From: Legionellales bacterium
GTDB taxonomy: Bacteria > Pseudomonadota > Gammaproteobacteria > Legionellales > Legionellaceae
DNA: 62,188 nt
Assembly: GCA_026399195.1 (NCBI GenBank)
Contig: JAPLRK010000059.1
Coordinates: 1 to 62,188 of the forward strand
Reading direction: 5' to 3'
The notes under the pieces were generated by a model. The model was not told the origin of the DNA. It ran no database searches and saw only the letters and a program-made list of their open reading frames with translations. Shown here one piece after another: positions 47,554 to 56,529 of this stretch. Position 1 is the first letter of the stretch; every line of letters begins with the position of its first letter. The translations under genes were made by a program, and so were the position numbers.

Positions 47554-49002
47554 TTAACCCACTGCCCCTTCAAGACTGATGCCCAATAACTTAGTGGCTT
47601 CCACCGCAAATTCCATCGGCAATTCTTTTAACACTTGTTTACAAAATCCGTTCACTATCATCGTGATAGCGTCTTCTGTAGCCATCCCACGTTGCTGGCA
47701 ATAGAATAATTGATCTTCGCTGATTTTGGAGGTGGTGGCCTCGTGCTCAACCTGCGCGGTTGAATTCTTAACCTCAATGTAGGGAAAAGTGTGTGCCGAA
47801 CAGTCACTTCCCATCAACAAGGAATCACATTGGGTATGATTTCTGGCGTTATGCGCCGTCGGCGCTATGCGCACCAACCCGCGATAGGCATTGTGGGCAT
47901 ATCCGGCACTGATTCCTTTTGAAATAATGGTCGAACGGGTGTTTTTTCCCAAATGGATCATTTTGGTGCCCGTGTCTGCTTGCTGACGATGGTTCGTAAC
48001 GGCTACCGAATAAAATTCTCCAACGGAATCATCCCCTTGTAGAATAACGCTTGGATATTTCCAAGTGATGGCAGATCCTGTTTCAATTTGGGTCCAAGAT
48101 ATTTTGGATCGCTTGCCACGACATGCGCCTCGTTTGGTCACAAAATTATAAATACCGCCCTTGCCGTTTTTATCACCAGGATACCAATTTTGTACCGTAG
48201 AGTACTTGATTTGAGCGCCGTCTAGGGCCACCAATTCCACCACCGCCGCATGCAATTGATTCTCATCTCGCATGGGGGCTGTGCATCCTTCCAGGTAGGA
48301 CACATAAGCATCACTATCAGCGATGATCAAGGTACGTTCGAATTGTCCGGTAGAAGCCGCATTGATGCGAAAATAAGTTGATAATTCCATCGGACATCGA
48401 ACGCCCTTGGGAATGTATACAAAAGACCCATCAGAAAACACTGCTGAGTTCAAAGCGGCATAAAAATTATCACGATAAGGAACCACTGAGCCTAAATAGG
48501 TGCGAATCAAGTCCGGGTGCTCGTGAACGGCCTCAGAAAACGGGCAAAAAATCACACCTTTTTCAGCCAATTTCGCTTTGAAGGTCGTAGCCACCGAGAC
48601 GCTATCAAAAACAGCATCCACAGCGACGCCTGCAAGCATTTCTTGTTCACGCAAGGGGATCCCTAATTTCTCATAAGTTCGAAGCAACTCCGGATCCACT
48701 TCATCCAAGCTTTTAGGTCCATTTTTTTGACTTTTTGGCGCGGAATAATAAGAAATTTTTTGGTAATCGATCGGCGGGTAATGCACGCTGGACCATTCGG
48801 GATGCGGCATTGTAAGCCAATATTCAAAGGCTTTTAAACGCCATGCCAACATGAACGGAGGTTCGCCTTTGATGGCAGACAGTTGACGAATCACCTCTTC
48901 ATTTAACCCAGGCAAAAAGGTATCCACATCAATATCGGTGATGAATCCATGAAGGTATTCACGTTCGAGAAGCGCATCTATCTGTTCATTTTGCTTAACC
49001 AT
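47554..49002 (-). CDS. sufB: SufB Fe-S scaffold
   Basis: SufB holds the nascent Fe-S cluster. 482 aa with [75 protein letters not shown], and [20 protein letters not shown] with the Cys near the cluster site. It overlaps the regulator gene by 8 bases, so the two are coupled. Confidence 0.97.
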   Translation of the reverse strand: MVKQNEQIDALLEREYLHGFITDIDVDTFLPGLNEEVIRQLSAIKGEPPFMLAWRLKAFEYWLTMPHPEWSSVHYPPIDYQKISYYSAPKSQKNGPKSLDEVDPELLRTYEKLGIPLREQEMLAGVAVDAVFDSVSVATTFKAKLAEKGVIFCPFSEAVHEHPDLIRTYLGSVVPYRDNFYAALNSAVFSDGSFVYIPKGVRCPMELSTYFRINAASTGQFERTLIIADSDAYVSYLEGCTAPMRDENQLHAAVVELVALDGAQIKYSTVQNWYPGDKNGKGGIYNFVTKRGACRGKRSKISWTQIETGSAITWKYPSVILQGDDSVGEFYSVAVTNHRQQADTGTKMIHLGKNTRSTIISKGISAGYAHNAYRGLVRIAPTAHNARNHTQCDSLLMGSDCSAHTFPYIEVKNSTAQVEHEATTSKISEDQLFYCQQRGMATEDAITMIVNGFCKQVLKELPMEFAVEATKLLGISLEGAVG

Positions 49003-49453
49003 GACTGCCCCCTACAAACGACTGGATATGTTGAAGATCCATGACACTCAGCGCGGGTTTTGCCAATGCTTCCAAACTCACACCATCCAGTGCCGTCGCG
49101 ATGGCCTGGCTGATGAGCCGCCAATTTCCTTGAATATGGCACACCCCCTGCAACGAACACACATTAGGATGCGCGCTACACTCCGTTAACCCGCGATGGT
49201 CATCTAGCGCATAAATCACCTCACCCACCGAAATATCGCAAGCTTTACGTTGCAAACGATAGCCGCCCGCGGCTCCGCGCATAGAAGACAACAAACCGGC
49301 CAATGTGAGTCGCTTTAACAATTTACTAACCGTAGGCACCGTAAGATGGGTGTGCAGTGCAATCTCACGCGCATTACAAAGTGCCGGCGCACGCTTCACC
49401 AGATACACCATCACAACTGTTCCATAATCGGCCAATTTACTGATGCGCAGCAT
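48995..49453 (-). CDS. Rrf2-family Fe-S regulator of the suf operon
   Basis: An IscR-like repressor of 152 aa. A winged helix ([20 protein letters not shown], then [20 protein letters not shown] and GAAGGYRL) is followed by three Cys in [15 protein letters not shown], which can bind an Fe-S cluster. Such proteins often lead suf operons in Legionella-like bacteria and sense Fe-S status. The gene leads sufBCDSUT and has an imperfect palindrome in its own promoter. It can be called SufR- or IscR-like; cyanobacterial SufR is a different family. Confidence 0.9.
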   Translation of the reverse strand: MLRISKLADYGTVVMVYLVKRAPALCNAREIALHTHLTVPTVSKLLKRLTLAGLLSSMRGAAGGYRLQRKACDISVGEVIYALDDHRGLTECSAHPNVCSLQGVCHIQGNWRLISQAIATALDGVSLEALAKPALSVMDLQHIQSFVGGSHG

Positions 49454-49509
49454 ATCACCCCTCGCTTAAACAATCTAGAACCAATGCAGTCCTGAATAAG
49501 GATCGGCCT

Positions 49510-49539
49510 ATTTTAAATATAGCACCAATTTGGGTCTAT
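49510..49539 (-). promoter_or_regulatory. suf promoter with overlapping palindromic operator
   Basis: On the minus strand TAGACC (49538-49533), a 17-base spacer and TAAAAT (49515-49510) form a candidate promoter. Overlapping the -35 box and spacer, 49519-49539 (plus strand ATAGCACCAA, T, TTGGGTCTAT) is a 10-1-10 palindrome with 8 of 10 pairs. Its size and AT-rich outer parts resemble sites of IscR-type regulators. Occupation would block polymerase, giving autorepression. Confidence 0.5.
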
Positions 49540-49619
49540 TTAAAGGAAATAGGTATGATACAGCAGATACTGCAGGGGGGCAAGGAAAGATGTTTGTAAA
49601 TAGCAGTTCTCAGTCACAC

Positions 49620-50930
49620 CTAACTAAACGTAGCCGTTACCGAAAACCAAACTTTTTGAGTGCTTGGGTAGAGGGTCGGTCGGGGTAAATCACTCATGAA
49701 ATCAGCATAAATCACACTGACGCTAAACATTTTGTTAATCATCTTTGTGACATCTAGATCCCATTCATCACCATAGCGAAGTGATTTACTTTGGGCATGA
49801 AAATCATGATAAACGCCCGAAATTTTAACATCATTGGTTAATTGAAAGGAAGTCATTGGAATGCTATAGGTTAGTGTAGCGAAGCGATCAACTATCCCAG
49901 CTAAAGGGACGAATGCAAACATATCTGCCCATCCTTGAAATAAGTGTTTCGTTGCAAGAGGGGTTCTAAAGGATCGATAGCCCGGTAAAGCACCATGATG
50001 CGGGAGCACCTCTTTTCCACTTAACACTTCTTGCTCGAGAGATAAAGACCACATCTTCCAGGCAGCTCCAATCCCTATATGGGTATAAAAAGCGCCGTAC
50101 GAAGTCGGATTGTTTGCCGCAGACTGTTGGTGGGCGTACTCCGCGGTGTATGACCAAATGAAATCCTTTATGGACACTAGACCCGTTAATCTTAAACCAT
50201 ATGTATCCGTTGATTCAGTCGGGGTAGTGATTAGGCCATGATGATCTAGCAAGTAGGCGTATGTAGAAATATTTAAATATGGCAATCGATCGTATTTGAG
50301 ATTCAACAGCAAATCCTTGGCTTCGATGGCATACGTCAGTACGCTTTCAATGCGATTTAAATATGCAGCAAAAAAAGTAAGGTGATCTATAGATTGATTA
50401 ATAGCAGACACAGCATCAAAATTTTGCAAATTTTGTCGAAAATTCACAGCGCCAACAAAGCGTTGATTATCCAAAGTGATGAGCTGACGTCCGACCTTTA
50501 AGTAGCTGGATGGAATTCCTGAAAATCCAAGATATGCTTGTGTGAACTCGGTGTAAGCCGGATCTGCAATGATAGAGTATTTTTTTTGACCATTCTTGGT
50601 TGAATTATAAGAATTATCAGCCGCACTAACATTGCTCAATTGAGCATGGGCATCAAAATAGGCAAAACTCTGAGTTTGAAAACCAAGTAACGATCGGAGC
50701 GTTAATGCTGTGGCAGGTCGCAGAATTGCATCTTGATGAACATGTTCAAACCGAGGACGAAAGCTAAGATCAGGCGAACCGTTTAAAATTGCCTCAATGG
50801 GATTTTTGGCCGCCTTCAACTTCGGAATGACTGGCGCACCGAGGACTGGTGGTTGTTTTGGCTTATCGGCTGGATATGCCTCGCCACACAAACAAACCAT
50901 AAAAACGATGATCCAAATTCTCGACATCAT
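49620..50930 (-). CDS. Outer-membrane porin, alginate-export-like
   Basis: A 436-residue beta-barrel protein. ATG 50930 with GAGAGG upstream opens a signal peptide (MMSRIWIIVFMVCLCGEAYP). Alternating hydrophobic strands rich in Tyr and Phe follow, with SFRPRFEHVHQD, LRSLLGFQTQSFAYFDAHAQ, AYLGFSGIPSSYLKVGRQLI and the C-terminal strand KVWFSVTATFS ending in an aromatic-x pattern. The N-terminal pattern is like the alginate_exp/DUF1302-type porins. The substrate is unknown. An FNR-type site is centred 41.5 bases before the inferred transcript start. Confidence 0.75.
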   Translation of the reverse strand: MMSRIWIIVFMVCLCGEAYPADKPKQPPVLGAPVIPKLKAAKNPIEAILNGSPDLSFRPRFEHVHQDAILRPATALTLRSLLGFQTQSFAYFDAHAQLSNVSAADNSYNSTKNGQKKYSIIADPAYTEFTQAYLGFSGIPSSYLKVGRQLITLDNQRFVGAVNFRQNLQNFDAVSAINQSIDHLTFFAAYLNRIESVLTYAIEAKDLLLNLKYDRLPYLNISTYAYLLDHHGLITTPTESTDTYGLRLTGLVSIKDFIWSYTAEYAHQQSAANNPTSYGAFYTHIGIGAAWKMWSLSLEQEVLSGKEVLPHHGALPGYRSFRTPLATKHLFQGWADMFAFVPLAGIVDRFATLTYSIPMTSFQLTNDVKISGVYHDFHAQSKSLRYGDEWDLDVTKMINKMFSVSVIYADFMSDLPRPTLYPSTQKVWFSVTATFS

Positions 50931-50993
50931 TGAATGACCTCTCACTCTAAACTCAACAGCTCACCCGTCATCCCAAGCTGCAAACAGAAGGCG

Positions 50994-51040
50994 AGTATAT
51001 CTGTGAGGTTGTATTGAAACATTGATCCAGATCAATGTTT
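50994..51040. promoter_or_regulatory. FNR-type site in divergent promoter
   Basis: TTGATCCAGATCAA (51022-51035) is an exact match to the FNR/ANR consensus TTGAT-N4-ATCAA, inside a 24-base palindrome (51017-51040). On the minus strand TATACT (50999-50994) is a -10 box; the start near 50987 puts the site at -41.5, the classic activator position. On the plus strand TAATAC (51060-51065) gives about -43 for the next gene. Confidence 0.65.
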
Positions 51041-51156
51041 TCGTCAAAATGTTCTGGTGTAATACAGATAATTGGTGATACGGATGATCACAAAGTAGCC
51101 TGACTGGTTTGGATAGGCCAAATACGATTATTTAGAACTCCAAAGGAGTAAGCCAT

Positions 51157-52254
51157 ATGTCTAACAATGCACTCAAAAACCTAATGAAAGATCAAAACAA
51201 TGAATTAAACACGCCAAAAGTCGCTCCCAATATTTGGAACCCCGTCTTTAAAAAACATGTTCCTAATTTTTCAGCCAATTTTATACGACAGTTAGCTATA
51301 TTTGCAAAGGGAGCCAACCAAGTTCCCAACCTTGGTATTTTTTCGTCCAGCTTTCCATTCATTGGACATGCGATTGCCGGTACCATCGATATGTTTCGTC
51401 TACCGTTTATTGCAATGATCCGATACTTTTCTGGGGAAAAAATAAACTTTACTCGAAGCCAAGCCATTAAACTCTTCTTCGGCACCGTAATTCTCGGCCT
51501 AGTCATTGCCAACGCGCTTGTTTCTTTTCCATATTCATCCGCTGCATTTGGTATCGCTATTGCAAGCACGCTTTTGAGCAGGAACATTTGGTCTTATTGG
51601 AAATCTTATCAACGGAGGGAAGAACTTGAAAATAAGTTACCCTCCTTGCAAGACGCACTCGATCAGGCAGAAACACAGCGCAAGTATTATCATAAAATGG
51701 TTAACGATGGGACATTAACAACGGAAGATTTTGATGATTTAAAAACAGGAATGAATGAAAATTTCGAACTTGTGAAACGTCTTCGTCTTGAAAAGGCAAT
51801 GCTTCAACAAAAATTAGATCGAAAAAACCCAACATTGTTTGGCAATAAAACAATCGGCATCACCATCGCTGCCCTGACATTAACGAGCGCCGTCCTCTGC
51901 CTTCTGTTTCCGCCCTTAGCAGGGCCCATATTACTCGGATTCTCAGGCGTCGGCTGCATCCTTGCTGCTACAATATTAACAAGATCCTTAAAATCCATGC
52001 TATCAACATTATTTAATAAACCTGCAGCAAATCCCTCATCATCAGAATCAACCCAATCGGTGCAACCCCACTGGTCAAGACCAATATTCTGCAGCAACCC
52101 ACGCGAAAATTTTAGGCTGCTACGACCTGATCAAAATACTTTCTTTTCAAAAATGGCTACACCATATCACATGAAAGAGATTGACTTCGACCAAAGCAGT
52201 TCTGTATCACCCGAAGAAAAAGATAATTCCACGACCCCCTCACCTCGTTTGTAA
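51157..52254 (+). CDS. Membrane protein with central coiled coil
   Basis: Family not recognised. AAGGAG precedes ATG 51157. A polar N-terminus; hydrophobic segments at about 60-90, 105-122 and 124-140; a charged coiled coil at about 150-225 (REELENKLPSLQDALDQAET ... VKRLRLEKAMLQQKLDRK); two further membrane segments at about 230-275; and a Ser/Pro-rich cytosolic-type tail. Paired hairpins joined by a coiled coil, with no signal peptide, recall vacuole-membrane effectors of intracellular bacteria; that is inference only. It shares the intergenic FNR-type site with the divergent porin gene. Confidence 0.7.
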   Translation: MSNNALKNLMKDQNNELNTPKVAPNIWNPVFKKHVPNFSANFIRQLAIFAKGANQVPNLGIFSSSFPFIGHAIAGTIDMFRLPFIAMIRYFSGEKINFTRSQAIKLFFGTVILGLVIANALVSFPYSSAAFGIAIASTLLSRNIWSYWKSYQRREELENKLPSLQDALDQAETQRKYYHKMVNDGTLTTEDFDDLKTGMNENFELVKRLRLEKAMLQQKLDRKNPTLFGNKTIGITIAALTLTSAVLCLLFPPLAGPILLGFSGVGCILAATILTRSLKSMLSTLFNKPAANPSSSESTQSVQPHWSRPIFCSNPRENFRLLRPDQNTFFSKMATPYHMKEIDFDQSSSVSPEEKDNSTTPSPRL

Positions 52255-52265
52255 AATACGCACTT

Positions 52266-52526
52266 TCAGTTTTTACGATAAATGATCGCAGTGCTGCCAA
52301 TGAGTTGTACCAAATGGGCTTTCAAAGGCTCACAAATGGCCAAAGCAATGGTTTGACGGTCTGTTTTTTCAACGCCGTTGATCTTCACTTTGATGAGTTC
52401 GTGAGCCAAAAGAGCAATATTGGCTTCTTCAACCACGGCAGGGGTTAACCCTTTGACACCCAGAAGAACGACAGGTTTTAAATGATGCGCTTTGGCTCTC
52501 AAAGCTTTTCTAAGGACTGTATCCAC
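52266..52526 (-). CDS. yhbY: Ribosome-assembly RNA-binding protein YhbY
   Basis: YhbY is a CRM-domain protein that binds pre-50S particles. 86 aa with LRKALRAKAHHLKPVVLLGV, GLTPAVVEEANIALLAHELI, KVKINGVEKTDRQ and VQLIGSTAIIYRKN (family GxxxxLYR end). In most gammaproteobacteria it neighbours greA and rlmE; here greA is 3.4 kb away, past two inserted genes. Confidence 0.92.
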   Translation of the reverse strand: MDTVLRKALRAKAHHLKPVVLLGVKGLTPAVVEEANIALLAHELIKVKINGVEKTDRQTIALAICEPLKAHLVQLIGSTAIIYRKN

Positions 52527-52689
52527 AATGATAATTCCATAATGATCGCCGTTTTTCCTATGAAAGAGACAGCGGGTTAATTAAAGTGTCAAATTATTGC
52601 ACGTTTTTAAAAGGAAAGGTAGCTTAGACATATTTTTGAGCGCTCAAGCAGGTTATACTATGCGCCGCTGGACTTCTAGAGGATTCACT

Positions 52690-53367
52690 GTGAACAAAAA
52701 ACGTCAATTCATCAATACCTTTTTCGCTCTGCTCTGTGTTGTTGTTTTTAACAAATCGACCTTTGCAGAACCGCCTAATCTTTCGCTCTTGATGGATCAA
52801 ATCCGAAAGTATCATGACACCGGAGCTTATCAGAAAGAATTAACACATGTCATCATTCAGGCTGACGATGAGATGACGCAGCGTGCCAATACAAATGCTC
52901 ACAGTGCACACCCCAAAAAGCTTGCGATGGTGCTTGATATCGATGAAACAAGCCTTTCCAACTATAACAAAATGCTCGAGCATCAATTCACCTACAACAA
53001 GAAACAATTCCATCAAGACATTCTGGCCGCAGATGCACCAGTCATCAAACCGATGCTGTTGTTTTTTGATAATGCTTTAAAACACGGCGTGACCCTATTT
53101 TTTATTACGGGTCGACAAGAATCTGAGCGGCTGGCCACTGTTAAAAATCTAACAGACGCAGGCTACCATAACTGGTCTGGTCTCTACATGAAACCGACCC
53201 ATTACAACAAAGCCTCCATCATGCCCTTTAAGATAGCCTCTAGAAAAACCATCAGCAAACAAGGCTACACGATCATCGCCTCTATCGGTGACCAGGAGAG
53301 TGATTTGAAAGGTGGGTATGCTGAAAAAACATTCAAACTACCGAACCCTTATTACTATCTTCACTAG
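52690..53367 (+). CDS. Secreted HAD-family acid phosphatase
   Basis: A class-B/C-type acid phosphatase (phosphomonoesterase) of the HAD superfamily. GTG 52690 with AGAGGA 6 bases upstream opens a signal peptide (VNKKRQFINTFFALLCVVVF ... FAEPP). Motif I is MVLDIDETSLSNY, with both catalytic Asp; motif II FFITGRQES; motif IV IGDQESDLKGG. 225 aa. There is no lipobox Cys, unlike e(P4). It is opposite in direction to greA and yhbY, and is followed by the ankyrin-like gene. Confidence 0.85.
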   Translation: MNKKRQFINTFFALLCVVVFNKSTFAEPPNLSLLMDQIRKYHDTGAYQKELTHVIIQADDEMTQRANTNAHSAHPKKLAMVLDIDETSLSNYNKMLEHQFTYNKKQFHQDILAADAPVIKPMLLFFDNALKHGVTLFFITGRQESERLATVKNLTDAGYHNWSGLYMKPTHYNKASIMPFKIASRKTISKQGYTIIASIGDQESDLKGGYAEKTFKLPNPYYYLH

Positions 53368-53412
53368 ATTCTATACTATACTTCTTGCATAGGTTCGATT
53401 CCAGGAGTCAAT

Positions 53413-55926
53413 ATGAGATTAGACACTGATGAGAAGCGTAAGGCCTCTCCATTGGCAAGGAGTATTCCCTGGCCGGTATGGGACAAAGTGTTTCACTGTG
53501 AACTTGATCTTGATGAAGAAGCTCTGTTAACAAATGGCCTTTCTGAATTTGCGCCTAACTATTGTTCGACGATGGATCAGGATAGCCAGATACGATTTTG
53601 CCATGCTTATTTATATTTGATGTCCTCTGAAGAAGATACATCGCTTGTGATAAAGCAAGCGACTGAGTTAGGACTTTCGCGTGACGCCCTTGAACGTGCG
53701 GCCACTGGATGTGGCCGAATAGATGTTTTGCGCGAATTGCGGACAACATTTGATGAAACTCTTTTGCTGGCCGCTCTGGGCGTGGGGGAAAAGAAGAGCG
53801 TTGAATACTTAGAAAACATGCTGCCCGTAAGTGATGTGCAAAACTTCTACACAAAACACACCATTTCCATATTAGAATGGGCTCCCTTAACAAGCCTTGG
53901 GATTTTTACAAAAAAGGTATCCCAAGATCTGCTAAAAGAGGCCTTAGAAGATACTGGATTTTACTGTTATAGAACGGCTATCGAGCAAGGCGACTTAAAA
54001 CGCATGATCTATTTTGAAAAGATGGCGCTCAGTATTTCACCAGAGACCTTACAAAACATGTTGTATTCTGGATATATGATCGCGGCTATGACATCATTCG
54101 ATGCGTTCAAACACATCGAATCAAAAGCAAAAACCCTTGCACCACAGGTATTACATCATCTTCAAAAAGAAAAAACAGTTTTTGCTTATCTTAAGGCTGC
54201 TCATGGGGGTCAACTAGACGTTATGAAGCATCTCGAAGGGCTTTCTGGTGATGAGGGAAAGCGTTTGATCGATCAAAGTTCGTTAATTGAGGCGATACGC
54301 ATAGCCTGCGTCTCTGGAAACCTCGAGGTGATGAAACATATCAGACAATATGCCCGGCGTTGGTATCCTCCGAGCATTGACAATGAGCTTTTAGAGCAAA
54401 AATCGCCGAATATTTTGGTAGAGGTAGACGATCGAAATGAGCCTTATTACTTATATAGAATAGCAGCCGAAAAAGGCCATTTAGAGATCATGACATTTCT
54501 TGAACGTTGGGCTGGGCCTTCAAGACTCAGGGCTATGGTGGAGGCCAATCGTTTTGATGTTCTTCACACCGCTCGGCAACAATTTGGAAATGAAGAAGAC
54601 TATGGCGTCCTTGATCATATGGAAGAACTGGTCAACAACTGGACGCCTCGTTTACATTATCTAGATCCATCAAAACACGCTCAAGCACTGAATGAAGAGG
54701 CATCGCTTTATGTGGTTAAAATAGGCGTTGATGAGCATGGTATGGCTCGATATCAAGTCAAAGCTGTGCCAAACCTAGAGGAGGTTGTACGCTGTCCCTA
54801 CACTGGGGCTAAGCAATTCTGGCCCATCTATGGCGACGTTGGGCAGACTTTTTTGTCGTTTGGTCTCAGACGAATAAAACTATTTGATGCGGATGGATAT
54901 TTAAATCAAGAGGCGTTTTTGACGGAAGAGGACCTAGGATTTTCCATTAATCTCGACTCCCCTGCAGAGTTCCCAACAAAACCAACAAGGACAACCACAG
55001 AAGATGAGCCAAGATATTTTGATGCCATTGAATTAGATCATCTAGCCATCGATGACGGGACGGTATTTTATCTTGTTGAGGCAGGTCCTTCTAGATATAG
55101 TATCAAGGCTATTTCGTGCGAATTAGCTAAGGTTTCAAAGTGTCCTTATACTGGTGTTCGTACGTTCTGGCCAATCGAGGGGCACGCTCGAGCTTTATTG
55201 CTTGAAGAGGGAATGAAAGAACACTCAGTTTTTTTTCAATCGAACGGTGAATTATCGAATACCCCGATATCCAAAGATGAAGTTCTGAAGTATCTTAAAT
55301 ACGATGTGGGTACAGCTCCTATGTCATTTGATCTCGCTAACAGCCGTGAAATTCAGGAGGAACTTGGACTCGAGGCTGCGAGGCAGATGCAAGAAGAGAT
55401 TGATGCAGAGAGGGCTGTGGACGGTCATGAAGAGGATCAAGAGGTAGAGCTCGTGGAAGAAGACCCGATAGGATATGAGTATTTATCCAGTATACAGCTG
55501 TTGGAACAGATAAGAGCTCAGGCCATGGGAGAGCAGGATCCAATAACTCTCGAATATTGTACGGCCAACCTCAACCATTACATGGAAAGTATGGCTCTTC
55601 TTGCGCAACTATTTGGGACAGCAGAAGGAGGGGAAGACTTTGAGCTAAAAGATGAATTAATTTTAGTTCACCAAGCCGTTACGTCCCCTGAGATGATGGC
55701 CCTTAAAACTGATTTGTCGGAATTAGGGCCGGAAGCTGTTTCAAGAATAAATGCGGTTGTCTCTCAAATCCCCTTGCTTGAGAGAAAAAACATCCTCCAA
55801 AACGAGCGTGTGATCGAGGAAATAAGTATCGTCATGAGCATCGAAAGAACTCATGACTTTAGAGAAAGTATGCGGAGTATGCTAGCTCTCAGAGGTGAAG
55901 AACCAGACCCTGGACCCAGAATATAA
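53413..55926 (+). CDS. Ankyrin-like protein with duplicated CPYTG-FWPI module
   Basis: 837 aa, not assigned to a known family. CAGGAG precedes ATG 53413. Residues about 80-400 hold degenerate ankyrin-like units (TAIEQGDLKRMIYFE near 187, AAHGGQLDVMKHLE near 259, ACVSGNLEVMKHI near 298, AAEKGHLEIMTFLE near 351). A module with YVVKIG...YQVKAV...VRCPYTGAKQFWPIYGD (about 430-520) is repeated at 545-640 as YLVEAG...YSIKAI...SKCPYTGVRTFWPIEGH. An acidic linker (EEDQEVELVEEDP) and a helical C-terminus follow. No signal peptide or membrane segment. Ankyrin-type proteins of this build are frequent effectors in Legionellales. No partner gene except the phosphatase upstream. Confidence 0.7.
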   Translation: MRLDTDEKRKASPLARSIPWPVWDKVFHCELDLDEEALLTNGLSEFAPNYCSTMDQDSQIRFCHAYLYLMSSEEDTSLVIKQATELGLSRDALERAATGCGRIDVLRELRTTFDETLLLAALGVGEKKSVEYLENMLPVSDVQNFYTKHTISILEWAPLTSLGIFTKKVSQDLLKEALEDTGFYCYRTAIEQGDLKRMIYFEKMALSISPETLQNMLYSGYMIAAMTSFDAFKHIESKAKTLAPQVLHHLQKEKTVFAYLKAAHGGQLDVMKHLEGLSGDEGKRLIDQSSLIEAIRIACVSGNLEVMKHIRQYARRWYPPSIDNELLEQKSPNILVEVDDRNEPYYLYRIAAEKGHLEIMTFLERWAGPSRLRAMVEANRFDVLHTARQQFGNEEDYGVLDHMEELVNNWTPRLHYLDPSKHAQALNEEASLYVVKIGVDEHGMARYQVKAVPNLEEVVRCPYTGAKQFWPIYGDVGQTFLSFGLRRIKLFDADGYLNQEAFLTEEDLGFSINLDSPAEFPTKPTRTTTEDEPRYFDAIELDHLAIDDGTVFYLVEAGPSRYSIKAISCELAKVSKCPYTGVRTFWPIEGHARALLLEEGMKEHSVFFQSNGELSNTPISKDEVLKYLKYDVGTAPMSFDLANSREIQEELGLEAARQMQEEIDAERAVDGHEEDQEVELVEEDPIGYEYLSSIQLLEQIRAQAMGEQDPITLEYCTANLNHYMESMALLAQLFGTAEGGEDFELKDELILVHQAVTSPEMMALKTDLSELGPEAVSRINAVVSQIPLLERKNILQNERVIEEISIVMSIERTHDFRESMRSMLALRGEEPDPGPRI

Positions 55927-55955
55927 CGCAATGATACGAATTGCACACAGTTCAT

Positions 55956-56435
55956 CTATTCAACATATCTAACCGAAATGATGTCGTATTCAACAACGCC
56001 TCCTGGCGTTTTCACCACCACCGAGTCATCTACCTGTTTACCAATCAACGCGCGTCCTATCGGGGAGCCGTAGGAAATTTTGTTAGATTTCACATTGGCT
56101 TCGTCTTCCCCCACAATTTGATAGGTCGTTTCGGCCTCTGTTTGCAAATGACGAACTGTCACCTTGGCGCCAAAGACTACTTTACCCTGATTAGGCAATT
56201 GACGAATATCCACCACTTGAGCATTGGATAATTTGGCCTCTAATTCGATGATGCGGCCCTCTACAAAACTTTGCTCGTCTCGGGCCGCATGATATTCGGC
56301 ATTTTCTTTCAAATCACCATGTGCCCTCGCGACGGCGATCGACTCAATGATGCGGGGCCGATCAATGGTTTTTAATCGATGGAGTTCATTTTTCAGTGCC
56401 AGGGCACCTTCAACGGTCATAGGATGTTTTTGCAT
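55956..56435 (-). CDS. greA: Transcription elongation factor GreA
   Basis: GreA rescues backtracked RNA polymerase. ATG 56435 ([20 protein letters not shown]) with AAGGA 7 bases upstream gives 159 aa (E. coli 158). The coiled-coil tip acidic residues are in [17 protein letters not shown], and the C-terminal FKBP-like domain ends [20 protein letters not shown]. It follows carB, with the hairpin repeat between. Confidence 0.95.
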   Translation of the reverse strand: MQKHPMTVEGALALKNELHRLKTIDRPRIIESIAVARAHGDLKENAEYHAARDEQSFVEGRIIELEAKLSNAQVVDIRQLPNQGKVVFGAKVTVRHLQTEAETTYQIVGEDEANVKSNKISYGSPIGRALIGKQVDDSVVVKTPGGVVEYDIISVRYVE

Positions 56436-56458
56436 ACTCATTCCTTTCTGTTGGAATC

Positions 56459-56529
56459 TTAGGATCGGGAGCGAAATAACTGCCTGTTTTTGCATCAAAT
56501 CTGAACATCATTTCGATCCCGATCCTTAA
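56459..56529. repeat. Inverted pair of the dispersed element, carB-greA
   Basis: TTAGGATCGGGAGCGAAATA (56459-56478) and, inverted, ATTTCGATCCCGATCCTTAA (56510-56529) form a 16-bp stem with one mismatch around about 32 bases. The right arm contains the carB stop codon. In RNA this puts a REP-like hairpin between carB and greA. Confidence 0.8.
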
